A DNA stretch of 41,654 bases from an uncultured Clostridia bacterium (GTDB lineage Bacteria > Bacillota > Clostridia > Oscillospirales > Oscillospiraceae): positions 1 through 41,654 of the forward strand of contig CALBGG010000065.1 of assembly GCA_937893605.1 (NCBI GenBank), read 5' to 3'. The stretch's first letter is position 1. The number at the start of each line of letters is the position of its first letter. The notes beneath the pieces were generated by a model. It ran no database searches. It was not told the origin of the DNA and saw only the letters and a list, made by a program, of their open reading frames with translations. A program made the position numbers and the translations under genes. Shown one piece after another: positions 8,170-15,096 of the stretch.

Positions 8170-10494
8170 TCAGTATCGTCCGAGTATGCTTTCATCATCA
8201 GAAACGAGCGTCACCTCAACGACCGCTCCGTGCTTTATATCCTCTCCGGTCGTAACGCTCTGTGTAAGCACTTTTTGAGTGCCCGGATCGCGCACAACCG
8301 TGTTGCTGCGGACAAATACCCCATATTTACTGAGCTCCTTAACGGCAGCTTCATAGCTGAGTCCTTTTATGCCGGGCATTGTCTCAAGCGCCGCCGATGG
8401 GCTTGCATCTGCATATACTATGACCGTGCTGCCCTCGGCAATGACAGTTCCGGTAAGCGGCAGCTGAGCCGTGACCGCGCTGCCTGAGCCTATGACGCGG
8501 CAGTCAAAGCCCTCGTCTGCAAGCGTTTTCTTTGCCTCGTCAACGCTCATACCGTCAAGCTTCGGAACCGCTTTATCCGCGCTTTCCGAATCATCGTCAT
8601 ACGCCGGCTCTATACCCATATACGGCAGGATATCGGAAAACATCTTGCCCACCGTGGGCGCTGCCATCTGGCCGCCCGAGACATACACACCCGACCCGCT
8701 GCCCGGAGTATCGAGCATGACAAGAAGCGCGATCTGCGGATCATCTGCCGGCGCAAAGCCTATAAACGACACGATGTATTCCTTTTTGCCGGTCTGCGCC
8801 TCGAAGCTGACCTTTTCGGACGTGCCGGTCTTGCCGCCGATGCGGTAGCCCGCGACGGCCGCGTTGCGCCCGGTGCCCTCGTTCGGGTCGCCGACGACCT
8901 GCTCGAGTATCGAGCACACGGTTTTGCTTGTTTGCTCGCTTATGACCCTGCGCACAACTGTCGGCTTATGATTATACACCGTCTTCCCGTCGGAGTCCAG
9001 TAAACTTTCCACGACATACGGCTGCATGAGGTTGCCGCCGTTTACACAGGCACTTACCGCTGTTATAAGCTGCAGCGGCGTTATGGTAAAGGTTTGGCCG
9101 AAGGAGGCCGCGGCCAGCTGTGATTTGTTCTTTTCGCTGTAGAAGGTATCCTCGCTCCACCATATGCTGCCGCTCTCGCCGCCGAGGTCGATGCCGGTCT
9201 TAGCCGTGAGCTGCTGTGAGCTGTCACCCGTGAGTTCCAAAAAGCCGAAGGCGTCGCAGTATTTATAAAATGTCTGCGCACCGACACGCATACCGATGTT
9301 TACAAATGCCGCGTTGCAAGAATGCTGCACGGCCTGAGTGAGGCTCTGCGAGCCGTGGCCTGTCGTCTTCCAGCAGCGCACGGGATTCGTTCTTCCCGGA
9401 ACGCTGACGCTGCCGCCGCAGAAGAAGCTGTCGTTAAGGCTGACCTTGCCCTCCTCTAAAGCCATTGACAGCGTTATTATCTTGAACGTCGATCCCGGCT
9501 CATATGTATCCGACAGTGTTTTATTTCGCCACTGCAAGCGCTGAGCGTCGGCAAGCAGCCGATCCTTCTCCTCCTGAGTAGATGCTTCGTCTATGGCACT
9601 TTTCGCCTCATCGCTGACATCTAAAAAATTGTTAAGGTCATACCCTCCGATTGAAGCCATGGCGAGTATTTTGCCTGTCTTAACATCCATTGCGATAGCC
9701 CCGGCTCCGTTTTGGATATCGTAATCCTCAACCGCCTGATAAAGCGTTTTCTCGACGTAATGCTGTATCGTCAGATCAATGGTCGTTACAAGGTCGCGGC
9801 CGTTCTCGGCACCGGTATAGCCCTCGAACTGGTCAAACAGCAGGTCCGTACCGTAGGCATTTGCAAGGCGCATATACTTACCCGCCGTTCCGCACAGCGC
9901 AGAATCATACTGTGCCTCTACTCCGTCAAGGCCGTAGTTATCGGTTCCGACAAAGCCTATGACATGGCATGCAAGCGACGAGTACGGATAATATCGCTTT
10001 GTGTCGCTTTCAAGGCGCACGCCCTTGAGCTTATATTCGTTCTTAAATTCGCGGACCTTATCGGCCGTCTCTTTTTCGACTTTGCGTGCAACGGTGACAT
10101 ACCACGAGCCGTTATTTTCGGTCTTTTTTAGTATATCCTCGCGGTCAAGACCCAGTATCTCGGACAGCTTATCGGCGATAAGCTCCCTGTCCTCCTTATA
10201 GATGGCGATCTCAGCGGGGCTGAGATAGATATTGTCAACATTTGCGCTCATCGCAAGGATATTCATGTTGCAGTCGTATATCGTTCCGCGCTCGGCAGAG
10301 CTTCCGGTCTCACGCAGTTGCTGACTTATGGCAAGCTCCTCATACTTATCATGGTCGCGCACCTGCAGGATATAAAGCCGCGCCGCGAGTACCACAAACG
10401 CAAGTATGCCGCACACTGCCATGAGAAATAGTGTGCGGCGCGCCATAGTCCGATTAGGGCTGTTTAATGTCTTTTTGCTTTCGGTTTTGCGCAT
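8170..10494 (-). CDS. spoVD: Class B penicillin-binding protein with two PASTA domains (SpoVD/PBP2 type)
   Basis: Membrane-anchored transpeptidase that cross-links peptidoglycan at the septum or spore cortex with a SEDS partner. The 774 residues contain a basic N-terminus, one membrane helix (about 21-43), a dimerisation domain, and the transpeptidase domain with STFK at 335-338, SCN at 392-394 and KTGT at 555-558. All catalytic motifs are intact. Two PASTA repeats occupy about 645-770. GGAG lies 7-8 nt before the ATG at 10494. In Bacillus, SpoVD and PBP2B are paralogues in this same cluster. Only one is present here, so it may serve vegetative division, sporulation or both. The gene symbol is therefore provisional. 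Confidence 0.92.
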   Translation of the reverse strand: MRKTESKKTLNSPNRTMARRTLFLMAVCGILAFVVLAARLYILQVRDHDKYEELAISQQLRETGSSAERGTIYDCNMNILAMSANVDNIYLSPAEIAIYKEDRELIADKLSEILGLDREDILKKTENNGSWYVTVARKVEKETADKVREFKNEYKLKGVRLESDTKRYYPYSSLACHVIGFVGTDNYGLDGVEAQYDSALCGTAGKYMRLANAYGTDLLFDQFEGYTGAENGRDLVTTIDLTIQHYVEKTLYQAVEDYDIQNGAGAIAMDVKTGKILAMASIGGYDLNNFLDVSDEAKSAIDEASTQEEKDRLLADAQRLQWRNKTLSDTYEPGSTFKIITLSMALEEGKVSLNDSFFCGGSVSVPGRTNPVRCWKTTGHGSQSLTQAVQHSCNAAFVNIGMRVGAQTFYKYCDAFGFLELTGDSSQQLTAKTGIDLGGESGSIWWSEDTFYSEKNKSQLAAASFGQTFTITPLQLITAVSACVNGGNLMQPYVVESLLDSDGKTVYNHKPTVVRRVISEQTSKTVCSILEQVVGDPNEGTGRNAAVAGYRIGGKTGTSEKVSFEAQTGKKEYIVSFIGFAPADDPQIALLVMLDTPGSGSGVYVSGGQMAAPTVGKMFSDILPYMGIEPAYDDDSESADKAVPKLDGMSVDEAKKTLADEGFDCRVIGSGSAVTAQLPLTGTVIAEGSTVIVYADASPSAALETMPGIKGLSYEAAVKELSKYGVFVRSNTVVRDPGTQKVLTQSVTTGEDIKHGAVVEVTLVSDDESILGRY

Positions 10495-10560
10495 AGCTGC
10501 TCCTTCCCGGCAAAAACATATTTAGTACATACTATATTTTTACCTCATGAAATATGCAGC

Positions 10561-10947
10561 TTATCCGTTATCGATGACCACGGCCTTATCCTCAGGCTCT
10601 GTATCTATCATCTGTTCGCGGCGTTGAAGAGAGCTTTGCATCCCGAGCCTGTTCTTCGCATTTTCCTCCAGTTCATCAAGGTTCTGTGCAAATTCATACT
10701 CTATGCGCAGCCGCCGGTTTTCCTCGTTGAGTGAGGTAAGCTCACTGCTGAGCTCTAAATTTTTGTCGTTTACCTCAGTAAGCTCAACGCGCACAAAAAT
10801 AGAGAAAATAAGCATTGCGGCGATCACAAGCGCAAAAACAAGCGTCAATGCAGTCGGCATCGCCTTCTTCAATCTTCGCTCGGAGGCGGCAGCTCGTTTT
10901 CTTTTTTGCTTCGAGCCATATTTATATTCACAGCCGGAGTTTCCCAA
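10561..10947 (-). CDS. ftsL: Cell division protein FtsL
   Basis: Small bitopic divisome protein that pairs with DivIC and DivIB. The 128 residues show a Lys/Arg-rich cytoplasmic tail (1-30), one hydrophobic helix at about 31-51, and a leucine-heptad coiled coil to about residue 95 (NLELSSELTSLNEENRRL). The only reasonable start is a TTG at 10947, 6 bases after the rsmH stop, with a weak AAGGG about 11 nt upstream. FtsL is poorly conserved in sequence, so the name depends on topology, size and position between rsmH and the class B PBP gene. Confidence 0.88.
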   Translation of the reverse strand: MGNSGCEYKYGSKQKRKRAAASERRLKKAMPTALTLVFALVIAAMLIFSIFVRVELTEVNDKNLELSSELTSLNEENRRLRIEYEFAQNLDELEENAKNRLGMQSSLQRREQMIDTEPEDKAVVIDNG

Positions 10948-10953
10948 AAGATA

Positions 10954-11892
10954 CTACACCCTTTCGGCGACACGGAGCTTTGCGCTTCTCGCACGCGGAT
11001 TAAAATTCAGCTCATCCTCATTCGGCAGTATCGGTTTTCTGTATACGCTCCTTAGCGTCTGCCTGAAGCCGCAGATGCATATCGGAGCCTCTCGCGGACA
11101 GGTGCAGCCGTTTTCCCTTGCGGCTATGCCCGTTTTTACTATTCTGTCCTCAAGCGAGTGGAAGCTTATGACGCACAGTCTGCCGCCTGTTTTTATTCTG
11201 TCCGGCGCTGTTTTCATCATTCTGTCCACCGCGCCGAGCTCGTCGTTAACGGCGATCCTTATCGCCTGAAAGCTTCGCTTTGCCGGATGCTGCTTTTCGC
11301 GCAGCGCCGCTGCGGGCATGGCCGAGCGTATTATATCGACAAGCTCGAGCGTCGTTTCTATCGGTTTTTCACTTCGGTACTCAATGATTCGCGAGGCTAT
11401 GCGACGTGCGTAGCGTTCCTCTCCGAAATCGCGCAGGATGCGCGTAAGCTCGGTCTCGTCCCAGTCGTTAACGACGGTGTACGCCGTAAGAGCGCTCGTA
11501 TTGTCCATGCGCATGTCCAGCGGAGCGTCGTTCATATAGGAAAAGCCGCGCTCTGCCTCATCAAGCTGCGGCGACGACACGCCGAGGTCAAACAGCATCC
11601 CGTCCACCGCGTCGATGCCGAGCTCATCGAGTATCTGCGAAACGTCGCAGAAATTTCCGTGAACGAGCGTCATTTTACCTGCATACTGCGCAAGACGCTC
11701 TCCGGTGCGCCTGACGGCGCTTTCATCCCGGTCGATGCCTATGAGTCTGCCTGTGTCAAGGCGCTTGAGTATCTGCTCGGAGTGACCGCCCAGTCCAAGC
11801 GTTCCGTCAACATATATGCCGTCGGGCTTAATATTGAGATTGTCTATACATTCATTTAAAAGCACCGATATGTGCTTTGCTTCGTTTGGCAT
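10954..11892 (-). CDS. rsmH: 16S rRNA (cytosine-1402-N4)-methyltransferase
   Basis: SAM-dependent enzyme that methylates C1402 in the decoding site of 16S rRNA, formerly MraW. The 312-residue protein begins with the characteristic HISVLLNECIDNL and the SAM-binding DGTLGLGGHSE. It carries FDLGVSSPQLDEAERGFSY with DMRMD, and ends in the NPRARSAKLRVAER motif typical of RsmH. GGAG lies 7 nt before the ATG at 11892, and the gene abuts the mraZ stop by one base. It is the second gene of the dcw cluster, the canonical place. Confidence 0.98.
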   Translation of the reverse strand: MPNEAKHISVLLNECIDNLNIKPDGIYVDGTLGLGGHSEQILKRLDTGRLIGIDRDESAVRRTGERLAQYAGKMTLVHGNFCDVSQILDELGIDAVDGMLFDLGVSSPQLDEAERGFSYMNDAPLDMRMDNTSALTAYTVVNDWDETELTRILRDFGEERYARRIASRIIEYRSEKPIETTLELVDIIRSAMPAAALREKQHPAKRSFQAIRIAVNDELGAVDRMMKTAPDRIKTGGRLCVISFHSLEDRIVKTGIAARENGCTCPREAPICICGFRQTLRSVYRKPILPNEDELNFNPRARSAKLRVAERV

Positions 11893-11893
11893 A

Positions 11894-12310
11894 TCAAAAC
11901 TCCAGTTCGTCCATAACGGACGCGATATTTTCCGGCGTTATCTCGCTTTCGGATAATTTATCCCATCTATCCTCATCCCATATCTCGGCATGGTTGTTGC
12001 AGCCGATTACTGCGACGCTTTTGCTGAGATTTGCATATTCGCGCAGATGCGCCGGGATGAGCGTTCGCCCCTGGTTATCAAGCTCGCACTTTGCCGCATA
12101 AGCAAACAGCGGTCGCATTTTGCGCTGCTTTACATAGCTCATGGCGTTCACCTTGTCGGAAAACTCCCTCCAGCTCTCTGCACTGTACACAGAAAGGCAG
12201 TTGTCCATGGAAAGCGTGATGTAGAACACGTCGCCAAGCTCGTCGCGCAGCTTTGCCGGGATAAAAAGCCGCCCCTTGCTGTCGATACTGTGCTTATATT
12301 CGCCCGTCAA
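11894..12310 (-). CDS. mraZ: Transcriptional regulator MraZ
   Basis: AbrB-like DNA-binding protein that forms ring oligomers and represses its own dcw promoter. The protein has two SpoVT/AbrB-type half repeats: GEYKHSIDSKGRLFIPAKLR near the start and CELDNQGRTLIPAHLREYA in the middle. Starting at the TTG at 12310 gives 138 residues, close to the usual 140-145, and this TTG is preceded by an excellent GGAGGTGA. An in-frame GTG four codons upstream overlaps that ribosome site and was rejected. The first gene of the operon is preceded by a strong promoter and direct repeats that fit known MraZ operators, so autorepression is likely. Confidence 0.96.
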   Translation of the reverse strand: MTGEYKHSIDSKGRLFIPAKLRDELGDVFYITLSMDNCLSVYSAESWREFSDKVNAMSYVKQRKMRPLFAYAAKCELDNQGRTLIPAHLREYANLSKSVAVIGCNNHAEIWDEDRWDKLSESEITPENIASVMDELEF

Positions 12311-12344
12311 CGTGTTCACCTCCGTTTTTCGCGCATTTTCGATG

Positions 12345-12375
12345 CACTTTACACCACTTTGCGCCACTTCACTTT
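12345..12375 (-). promoter_or_regulatory. MraZ-type operator: direct repeats of AAAGTG
   Basis: Read on the minus strand, AAAGTG occurs at 12375-12370, 12360-12355 and 12350-12345, and GAAGTG at 12370-12365. The boxes at 12370, 12360 and 12350 have a 10-base period, one helix turn. They lie just downstream of the -10 box, over the expected transcription start. MraZ is known to bind short direct repeats with about 10-bp spacing, and AAAGTG is the box described for Mollicutes. Binding here is inferred. Confidence 0.75.
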
Positions 12376-12376
12376 G

Positions 12377-12405
12377 ATTATAGAGGTTGGCAGGCGAAAA
12401 TTCAA
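12377..12405 (-). promoter_or_regulatory. Strong sigma-A promoter of the dcw operon
   Basis: Minus-strand TTGAAT (12400-12405) and a perfect TATAAT (12377-12382) are separated by 17 bases. The predicted start near 12370 falls inside the MraZ-type repeats, and the leader to the mraZ TTG is about 60 nt. Confidence 0.85.
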
Positions 12406-12423
12406 GAACATTTTGGTAACATA

Positions 12424-12459
12424 TAAAATTTAAAAGCAGCAGTTTGCATGAACTGCTGC
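12424..12459 (-). terminator. Rho-independent terminator after the AIM24 gene
   Basis: A perfect 9-bp stem (12436-12444 with 12451-12459, arm GCAGCAGTT) closes a 6-nt loop. On the minus strand it is followed by TTTTAAATTTT. It lies 40 nt past the AIM24 stop and insulates the dcw promoter from that operon. Confidence 0.8.
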
Positions 12460-12498
12460 CAAAATTGCAGGGTAGCGGCCTGTCAGCCGCGACGTATT

Positions 12499-13176
12499 TT
12501 AATTTTCGCTCGGCATCAAGCCGCTCAATGCATCTGCAATACCTGAGATAGGCATAGTTTGAAGCCAAACATTGCCCGGTCCGGTCAGCAGCGTATTGAA
12601 AAATCCCTCACCGCCCAAAAGCTTATTTTTTATTCCTTTCACCTGCTTGATCTCCATCGAAACGCTTGGCTCAAAGCAAGCAATATTTCCTGTATCAACA
12701 ATGAGCTGCTCGCCTTCCGAAAGTTCATACTCAACCAATTCTCCGTCTATTTCTACAAAAGCCATTCCATTGCCGGATAATCTTTGCATAACAAAGCCTT
12801 CCCCGCCGAACATCCCGACACCAAGGTTTTTATTCAAGTGTATTCCCAGCTCAACGCTTGCCTCCGCAGCCAATAACGCATGCTTTTGCAGAATCATTTC
12901 CTTTCCCGGTTCAATTTCCATAGGAATTATCCTTCCGGGAAAGCTTGAACCGAACGTTATCATTCCGCTTCCGCTGTGCGCTGTATAAACATTGCGAAAT
13001 ATGCTCGCTCCTGAAAGTGCTTTGGAAAACATCTTTCCGATTCCGCCGCCTTTTGTTTCCATTTGCACGTTAGGCGACTGCCACACCATCGATCCGTTTT
13101 CCGTGATCATCTGCTCGCCATCTTCCAAATGGCATGTGACAATGGGGAATATACCGCCTTTAAGTTCATATTTCAT
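12499..13176 (-). CDS. AIM24 family protein (TIGR00266 / DUF124 type)
   Basis: The 225-residue protein has the glycine-rich, all-beta pattern of the AIM24/DUF124 family, related to tryptophan-RNA-binding-attenuator-like folds. Visible stretches are SPNVQMETKGGGIGKMFSKALSG, SFPGRIIPMEI and a late GGEGFFNTLLTGPGNVWLQT, which is typical of the family's C-terminal half. No catalytic motif, signal peptide or membrane helix is seen, and the bacterial function is unknown. The ATG at 13176 has GGAGG 9 nt upstream; an in-frame ATG 21 nt earlier lies before that site. It is the third gene of a small operon with a membrane protein and an Xre-type regulator, followed by a terminator. Confidence 0.85.
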   Translation of the reverse strand: MKYELKGGIFPIVTCHLEDGEQMITENGSMVWQSPNVQMETKGGGIGKMFSKALSGASIFRNVYTAHSGSGMITFGSSFPGRIIPMEIEPGKEMILQKHALLAAEASVELGIHLNKNLGVGMFGGEGFVMQRLSGNGMAFVEIDGELVEYELSEGEQLIVDTGNIACFEPSVSMEIKQVKGIKNKLLGGEGFFNTLLTGPGNVWLQTMPISGIADALSGLMPSEN

Positions 13177-13193
13177 ATAGAATTTCCTCCTTT

Positions 13194-13385
13194 TCATTCC
13201 GGGTCAAACAATTCATCAACTGTTGACTTGAGCTCGTATGCCAATCTAAACGCCAGCGAAAGAGTAGGGTCATATTTATTATTTTCGATTGCATTTACGG
13301 TCTGTCTTGATACGCCGCATTTTTTAGCCAATTCGTCTTGCGACATTCCGTTTTCCTTCCTCTTGCATTTGATAACATTTTTCAC
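13194..13385 (-). CDS. Xre/Cro-type helix-turn-helix regulator (YozG-like)
   Basis: A 63-residue protein that is almost entirely one HTH domain: RKENGMSQDELAKKCGVSRQ, followed by TVNAIENNKYDPTLSLAFRLA. Such minimal Xre regulators are common in Bacillota and usually control the operon they sit in. A GTG at 13385 is chosen because GGAG lies 10 nt upstream and MKNVIKCKRKENG fits typical family starts; a TTG nine bases earlier touches the ribosome site. It overlaps nothing but follows the upstream membrane-protein gene with 5 bases between stop and start. It probably acts on the palindromic promoter upstream (inference). Confidence 0.87.
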   Translation of the reverse strand: MKNVIKCKRKENGMSQDELAKKCGVSRQTVNAIENNKYDPTLSLAFRLAYELKSTVDELFDPE

Positions 13386-13390
13386 CGATA

Positions 13391-13705
13391 TCAATCTCCA
13401 TATTTTCTCTTATAGTAGCAAACCTGAAGCAAATATATAACGGAAATAATCGTCATTGTTGTAATGGGATTGATATCAAAATCGCTGTCAGCAGCAAAAA
13501 CCATCAGAATTTTCAGAACAGAAGTCACACCCAGGTATATCAATGTTATAAACAAGGTATTCGCACATGATTTTTCAACTATCATTTTTCGCCGTTCATC
13601 TCCGCGTTTTTTTATAGAAATGAACATTGCAGCCATGGAAGTTATGGCTAATACGCAAAGCAGAAGCGAGAATATAATTATAACTGCCGCAATTATTTCA
13701 TTCAT
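13391..13705 (-). CDS. Small membrane protein of unknown function
   Basis: I do not recognise a named family. The 104 residues contain three hydrophobic segments at about 4-29, 50-71 and 82-97. A basic stretch (KKRGDERRK, about 34-42) follows the first helix, and the tail YYKRKYGD is also basic. The ATG at 13705 is preferred over a GTG two codons upstream because GGAGG is 7 nt away. Small membrane proteins next to minimal Xre regulators are a recurrent pairing in Bacillota, but no function can be assigned. First gene of the three-gene operon. Confidence 0.75.
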   Translation of the reverse strand: MNEIIAAVIIIFSLLLCVLAITSMAAMFISIKKRGDERRKMIVEKSCANTLFITLIYLGVTSVLKILMVFAADSDFDINPITTMTIISVIYLLQVCYYKRKYGD

Positions 13706-13730
13706 TTTCACACCTCCAAGGCACTGAATT

Positions 13731-13792
13731 GTAAAAAACTTTTGACATTGACATTATACTTATCAAATCGCACAATGTCAAGAGTTTTTTAC
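13731..13792 (-). promoter_or_regulatory. Consensus promoter enclosed in a 20-bp inverted repeat
   Basis: Minus-strand TTGACA (13776-13781) and TATAAT (13753-13758) are both perfect and spaced by 17 bases. The arms 13731-13750 and 13773-13792 are inverted copies with one mismatch in 20, separated by 22 bases. One arm contains the -35 box and the other covers the region just after the -10. This arrangement suggests a repressor operator, most simply for the HTH protein of the operon. Confidence 0.8.
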
Positions 13793-13853
13793 ATTTTCGA
13801 GTCTGAGTTCAGCTTCCGGGTCAAGTGCGTACAGCTTTCGGAATCAAAAAAAC

Positions 13854-13888
13854 GCAAAAAGCAGACAAATAGCTTGTCTGCTTTTATG
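13854..13888. terminator. Bidirectional rho-independent terminator
   Basis: A perfect 10-bp stem (13859-13868 with 13874-13883, arm AAGCAGACAA) has a 5-nt loop. It is flanked by an A-run on the left and TTTT on the right, so it can stop transcription in both directions. Its main job is probably to end the acyl-CoA dehydrogenase transcript that arrives from the right. Confidence 0.8.
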
Positions 13889-13943
13889 AATTAAAAAATA
13901 TATGCCGGAAGTGCAAAATTTATCAATTTCTATTGCATTTTTA

Positions 13944-15092
13944 TCATATGCGATCGCTGTTTGCCGAGCTAATGACCGCGTTTGATATAATTATTTTGCA
14001 TATCTCCGAGGTGCCCTCGGCGATGGTGAGCATCTGCGCGTCGCGGAAGCAGCGATCGACCTCGAAATCAGCGGACAGACCGTTTGCGCCGTGTATCTGC
14101 CGCGCGCTTTTGCATATCTCACAGGCAAGCTCCGTGCTCATGAGTTTTGCCGCTGCGACGTCGATAGCCGCACGGCGCTCCTTAGCGTCATACTGCCCGG
14201 CCGCGCAATATATCATACATCTTGACGCCGACAGCTTCGAGTACATTTCGGCGAGCATAAAGGCTATCCCCTGATATGACGAGAGATTGCGGCCGTACTT
14301 GCCCGTTGCGGTCGAATAATCGTTTGCAAGCTCGAGCGCTCTTCCCGCTATGCCTGCAGCGATCGCCGATACGGCAAGTCTGCCGAGCTGGAGCGTAGGC
14401 TTCAAAAGCGCATATCCCCGGTTTTCCTCGCCAATCATGTTTCCCACCGGTATACGGCAGTTATTGAAGCTCAAACGACCCGTGGGGCAGCTGTTGAGAC
14501 CGATCATGGGCGAGCCCGTGTCGGCAGTCAGGCCCTCGGCTTGAGCGTCAACATAGAAAAGGCTGATATCACGGCTGCGGCCTGTGAGCGCAGTTCGTGC
14601 GGCGATGAGATATCCGTCGGCCTTGCCGGAGGCGGTTATCCACGATTTTGAGCCGTTTATCACCCACTCGTCGCCAAGGCGAATTGCCGTTGTGTTTATT
14701 CCCAAAACATCAGAACCGCCGCTCTCCTCGCTTATGGCGTAGGCGATCAGCTTATTGAGCCCATAGCCCGGTTCGATGACCTCGTTCTTAAGGGACTCTG
14801 ATGCAACATTATTCATGATTTCAAACGCAAGGACATGAGGAACGAGCGCAAGCGCAAGCGATGCGCTGCCGTGCGCGAGCTGTTCAAGCACAACGCACAT
14901 ATCCGAGGCTTTATAGCTGCCGTCGTGCATAAGTTCCTTTCCGACCAGTCCGAGCTCACCGCAGCGCTTTATCAGCTGCGTCGGGAAAGCCCCGCTTCTG
15001 TCGAGCTCCTGTGCCTCGGGCATGACTTCCTCCATAACGAAGCGGCTGACCTTATCCTTCAGCGCCTTCTGGCTTTCGCTAAACATATACAT
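13944..15092 (-). CDS. Acyl-CoA dehydrogenase (first)
   Basis: FAD-dependent flavoprotein that introduces or reduces the alpha-beta double bond of an acyl-CoA thioester. The 382 residues show the family order: N-terminal helices, the FAD/substrate stretch YAISEESGGSDV, WVINGSKSWITASG, and the C-terminal helical domain with RQIHGANGLSADFEVDRCFRD. The catalytic-position Glu is Glu359 in AEGTSEI. The ATG at 15092 has AAGGAG 9 nt upstream. A longer frame reaches into the preceding gene without a ribosome site. It follows the YtoI-like regulator closely, its start lying 5 bases beyond that stop, and probably shares its transcript. Substrate is unknown; it is clearly divergent from the second dehydrogenase at 16814. 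Confidence 0.93.
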   Translation of the reverse strand: MYMFSESQKALKDKVSRFVMEEVMPEAQELDRSGAFPTQLIKRCGELGLVGKELMHDGSYKASDMCVVLEQLAHGSASLALALVPHVLAFEIMNNVASESLKNEVIEPGYGLNKLIAYAISEESGGSDVLGINTTAIRLGDEWVINGSKSWITASGKADGYLIAARTALTGRSRDISLFYVDAQAEGLTADTGSPMIGLNSCPTGRLSFNNCRIPVGNMIGEENRGYALLKPTLQLGRLAVSAIAAGIAGRALELANDYSTATGKYGRNLSSYQGIAFMLAEMYSKLSASRCMIYCAAGQYDAKERRAAIDVAAAKLMSTELACEICKSARQIHGANGLSADFEVDRCFRDAQMLTIAEGTSEICKIIISNAVISSANSDRI

Positions 15093-15096
15093 CTTC

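Noticed and set aside
10495..10560. Possible sigma-E promoter before the spoVD-like gene (GCATATT with a TATAGTAT 14 nt later)
   Set aside because: The -35 is good but the -10 misses key bases of CATACAnT, so it is not strong enough to list although Bacillus spoVD has such a promoter.
12474..12489. Small GCGGC/GCCGC inverted repeat after the AIM24 stop
   Set aside because: Only 5 bp with no T-run; the real terminator lies just beyond.
13801..13853. Possible remnant gene between the small operon and the acyl-CoA locus
   Set aside because: No open frame with a ribosome site and no recognisable protein; only the terminator next to it is supported.
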